Of a stretch of DNA of 64,000 nt, positions 62,985 through 64,000 are shown one piece after another; positions within the stretch are counted from its first letter, which is position 1; every line of letters begins with the position of its first letter. Below the pieces are notes generated by a model. That model saw only the letters and a program-made list of their open reading frames with translations. It was not told where the DNA came from and did no database searches. The DNA is from Guyanagaster necrorhizus (lineage: Eukaryota > Basidiomycota > Agaricomycetes > Agaricales > Physalacriaceae): contig NW_025064891.1 of assembly GCF_019112545.1 (NCBI RefSeq), forward strand, positions 89,311 through 153,310, read 5' to 3'. A program made the translations under genes and the position numbers.

Positions 62985-64000
62985 ATGTCTGGTCATGTCT
63001 TTGCAGGAACCCTTATGGCGAGTAAAGAGTAAGGGGGGTCCACCTTTTCTCTTGATGTCGACCCTAATGCTCCTCTACAGCACGCCCGTGCCCATTTTAT
63101 CGGCAAGGGAACTGTATCTTCTCCTCCAGTTGTAATTTTCTTCATATCGAAAATGGATGGGGTCCGCATGAGACTATCCTGGTCGCGCCGGAACCATACC
63201 CATCCCAGATACTACCAGGCAAGGTCCTCGACCAACTACCAGCAAATGCCTCGTACCATTCTGTACATATTTCCGAACTGCTTCACGTTCTGAAGGACGT
63301 CATTGAGGACGCTTCCGATGGTACTTTGATGACAGTTTCAAATGCGCACTGGCAAACGGAGAATCCGGTAAGAGCCTCGGATTCGGTCGAGCCCGTAACG
63401 TATGGACATGGTGATATTTTTCCCGGTCCTGTTACGGCCCTTCCTCTTACCTCCAACAGTACCGATGTTTACTCTGAGCTTGACGTTAACGACACTATCC
63501 ATCCGGTTCGTTCCCTTTCCTTGGAGGAGGTACCTTGCTTTATGCCCTTTCCACGTCCCTCTTCCGACATTGCTTCTTTTCCACATCCGGAGCTTCACCT
63601 TCCGGACACTCCCAATCTTCTCTCCCCAGTCAATCTTCCCGACCTCCAACTGAAAACGTTTTTCCGCGACTATCACGACTCTTCCATTCGTGATGAGCAC
63701 ATTTCTGGCAGTTGGTCTACGCCCATGCCCCTTGCTATGTCTCCCCCCATTAGCCCTGCCCCTACGTCTACTTTTGACCTTCTATCGTCCCCATTTCGTT
63801 CTCCTTCATCACGCATCATGTCCCCAAACTTTACTGCTTTCTTTCATCGACTACATCTGATCTCTCCGCTCCCTAGCAATGATCGCGGTAACTTTGATCC
63901 ACCAGACCTTAGTCTAGACGCACTGGATTCTCCAACGTCTGATGGCCCAGACAAGTCAAGTGCTAACGCCCTTGACGTGCACACATCCAGTGTTGAAACG
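62985..64000 (+). CDS. Unknown protein, truncated by right window edge
   Basis: Exon 1 (62985-63028) ends before a GTAAGG donor; after a 101-nt intron exon 2 runs from 63130 to the window end without a stop. ATG 62985 or the in-frame ATG 63015 may be used; a TTTGCAG just before 63006 might be a leader acceptor, favouring 63015. The joined start reads MASKDCNFLHIENGWGPHET, followed by ILVAPEPYPSQILPG and a helix HISELLHVLKDVIEDAS. From about residue 90 the protein is Ser/Pro-rich (SPPISPAPTSTFDLLSSPF). No family is recognised. Divergent from SNU23, 181 bp apart. The frame is sound; the intron choice is based on phase alone. Confidence 0.6.

Overview
The window is nuclear DNA from a filamentous basidiomycete, most likely a mushroom-forming Agaricomycete. 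I infer this from the dense gene packing (28 protein genes in 64 kb on both strands) and the many tiny spliceosomal introns, mostly 45-60 nt, in almost every gene. The protein families also fit: a Zn2Cys6 regulator of the agaric type, a hom-type homeodomain regulator, fungal arrestin-like and FIT/Scs3 proteins. Exons were assembled by hand from splice signals and reading-frame continuity; no transcript data were available. I saw no tRNA, rRNA, CRISPR array or transposon.

Layout. 0-13.4 kb: a coiled-coil protein, ribosomal protein uS7 (RPS5), a candidate AFF-like elongation protein, an unknown nuclear-type protein, the telomere-capping OB-fold protein TEN1, an F-box/WD protein divergent from WDR83, and LSM2. 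13.5-26.9 kb: a Zn2Cys6 transcription factor, HEM2 (heme synthesis), a FIT/Scs3 lipid-droplet protein, a Cdc1/Ted1-like metallophosphoesterase that has lost metal-site histidines, an unusual protein kinase, a BSD-domain protein, and CPA1 (arginine synthesis). CPA1 carries a spliced upstream ORF resembling the arginine attenuator peptide. 27-35 kb: a large unknown acidic/basic protein, a second metallophosphoesterase with intact motifs, and an arrestin-like protein. 35-42 kb: two UDP-glucose pyrophosphorylase genes in direct orientation flanking ribosomal protein eS8 (RPS8). 42-46 kb: about 4.1 kb with no convincing gene. 46-64 kb: a homeodomain regulator, an aldo-keto reductase broken by a frameshift, the HOG-pathway MAPKK PBS2, a multi-BRCT repair protein, cytosolic isoleucyl-tRNA synthetase, SNU23, and the start of an unknown gene cut by the right edge.

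Most genes are housekeeping and not one pathway. Themes that recur are translation (RPS5, RPS8, ILS1), pre-mRNA splicing (LSM2, SNU23, possibly WDR83), genome maintenance (TEN1, BRCT protein), ER/GPI and lipid biology (two metallophosphoesterases, FIT), and metabolism (HEM2, CPA1, UGP). The most notable observations are the spliced CPA1 upstream ORF, two duplicated gene pairs that keep their exon structure, a cluster of GC-AG introns, and several microexons, including one that consists only of a start codon.
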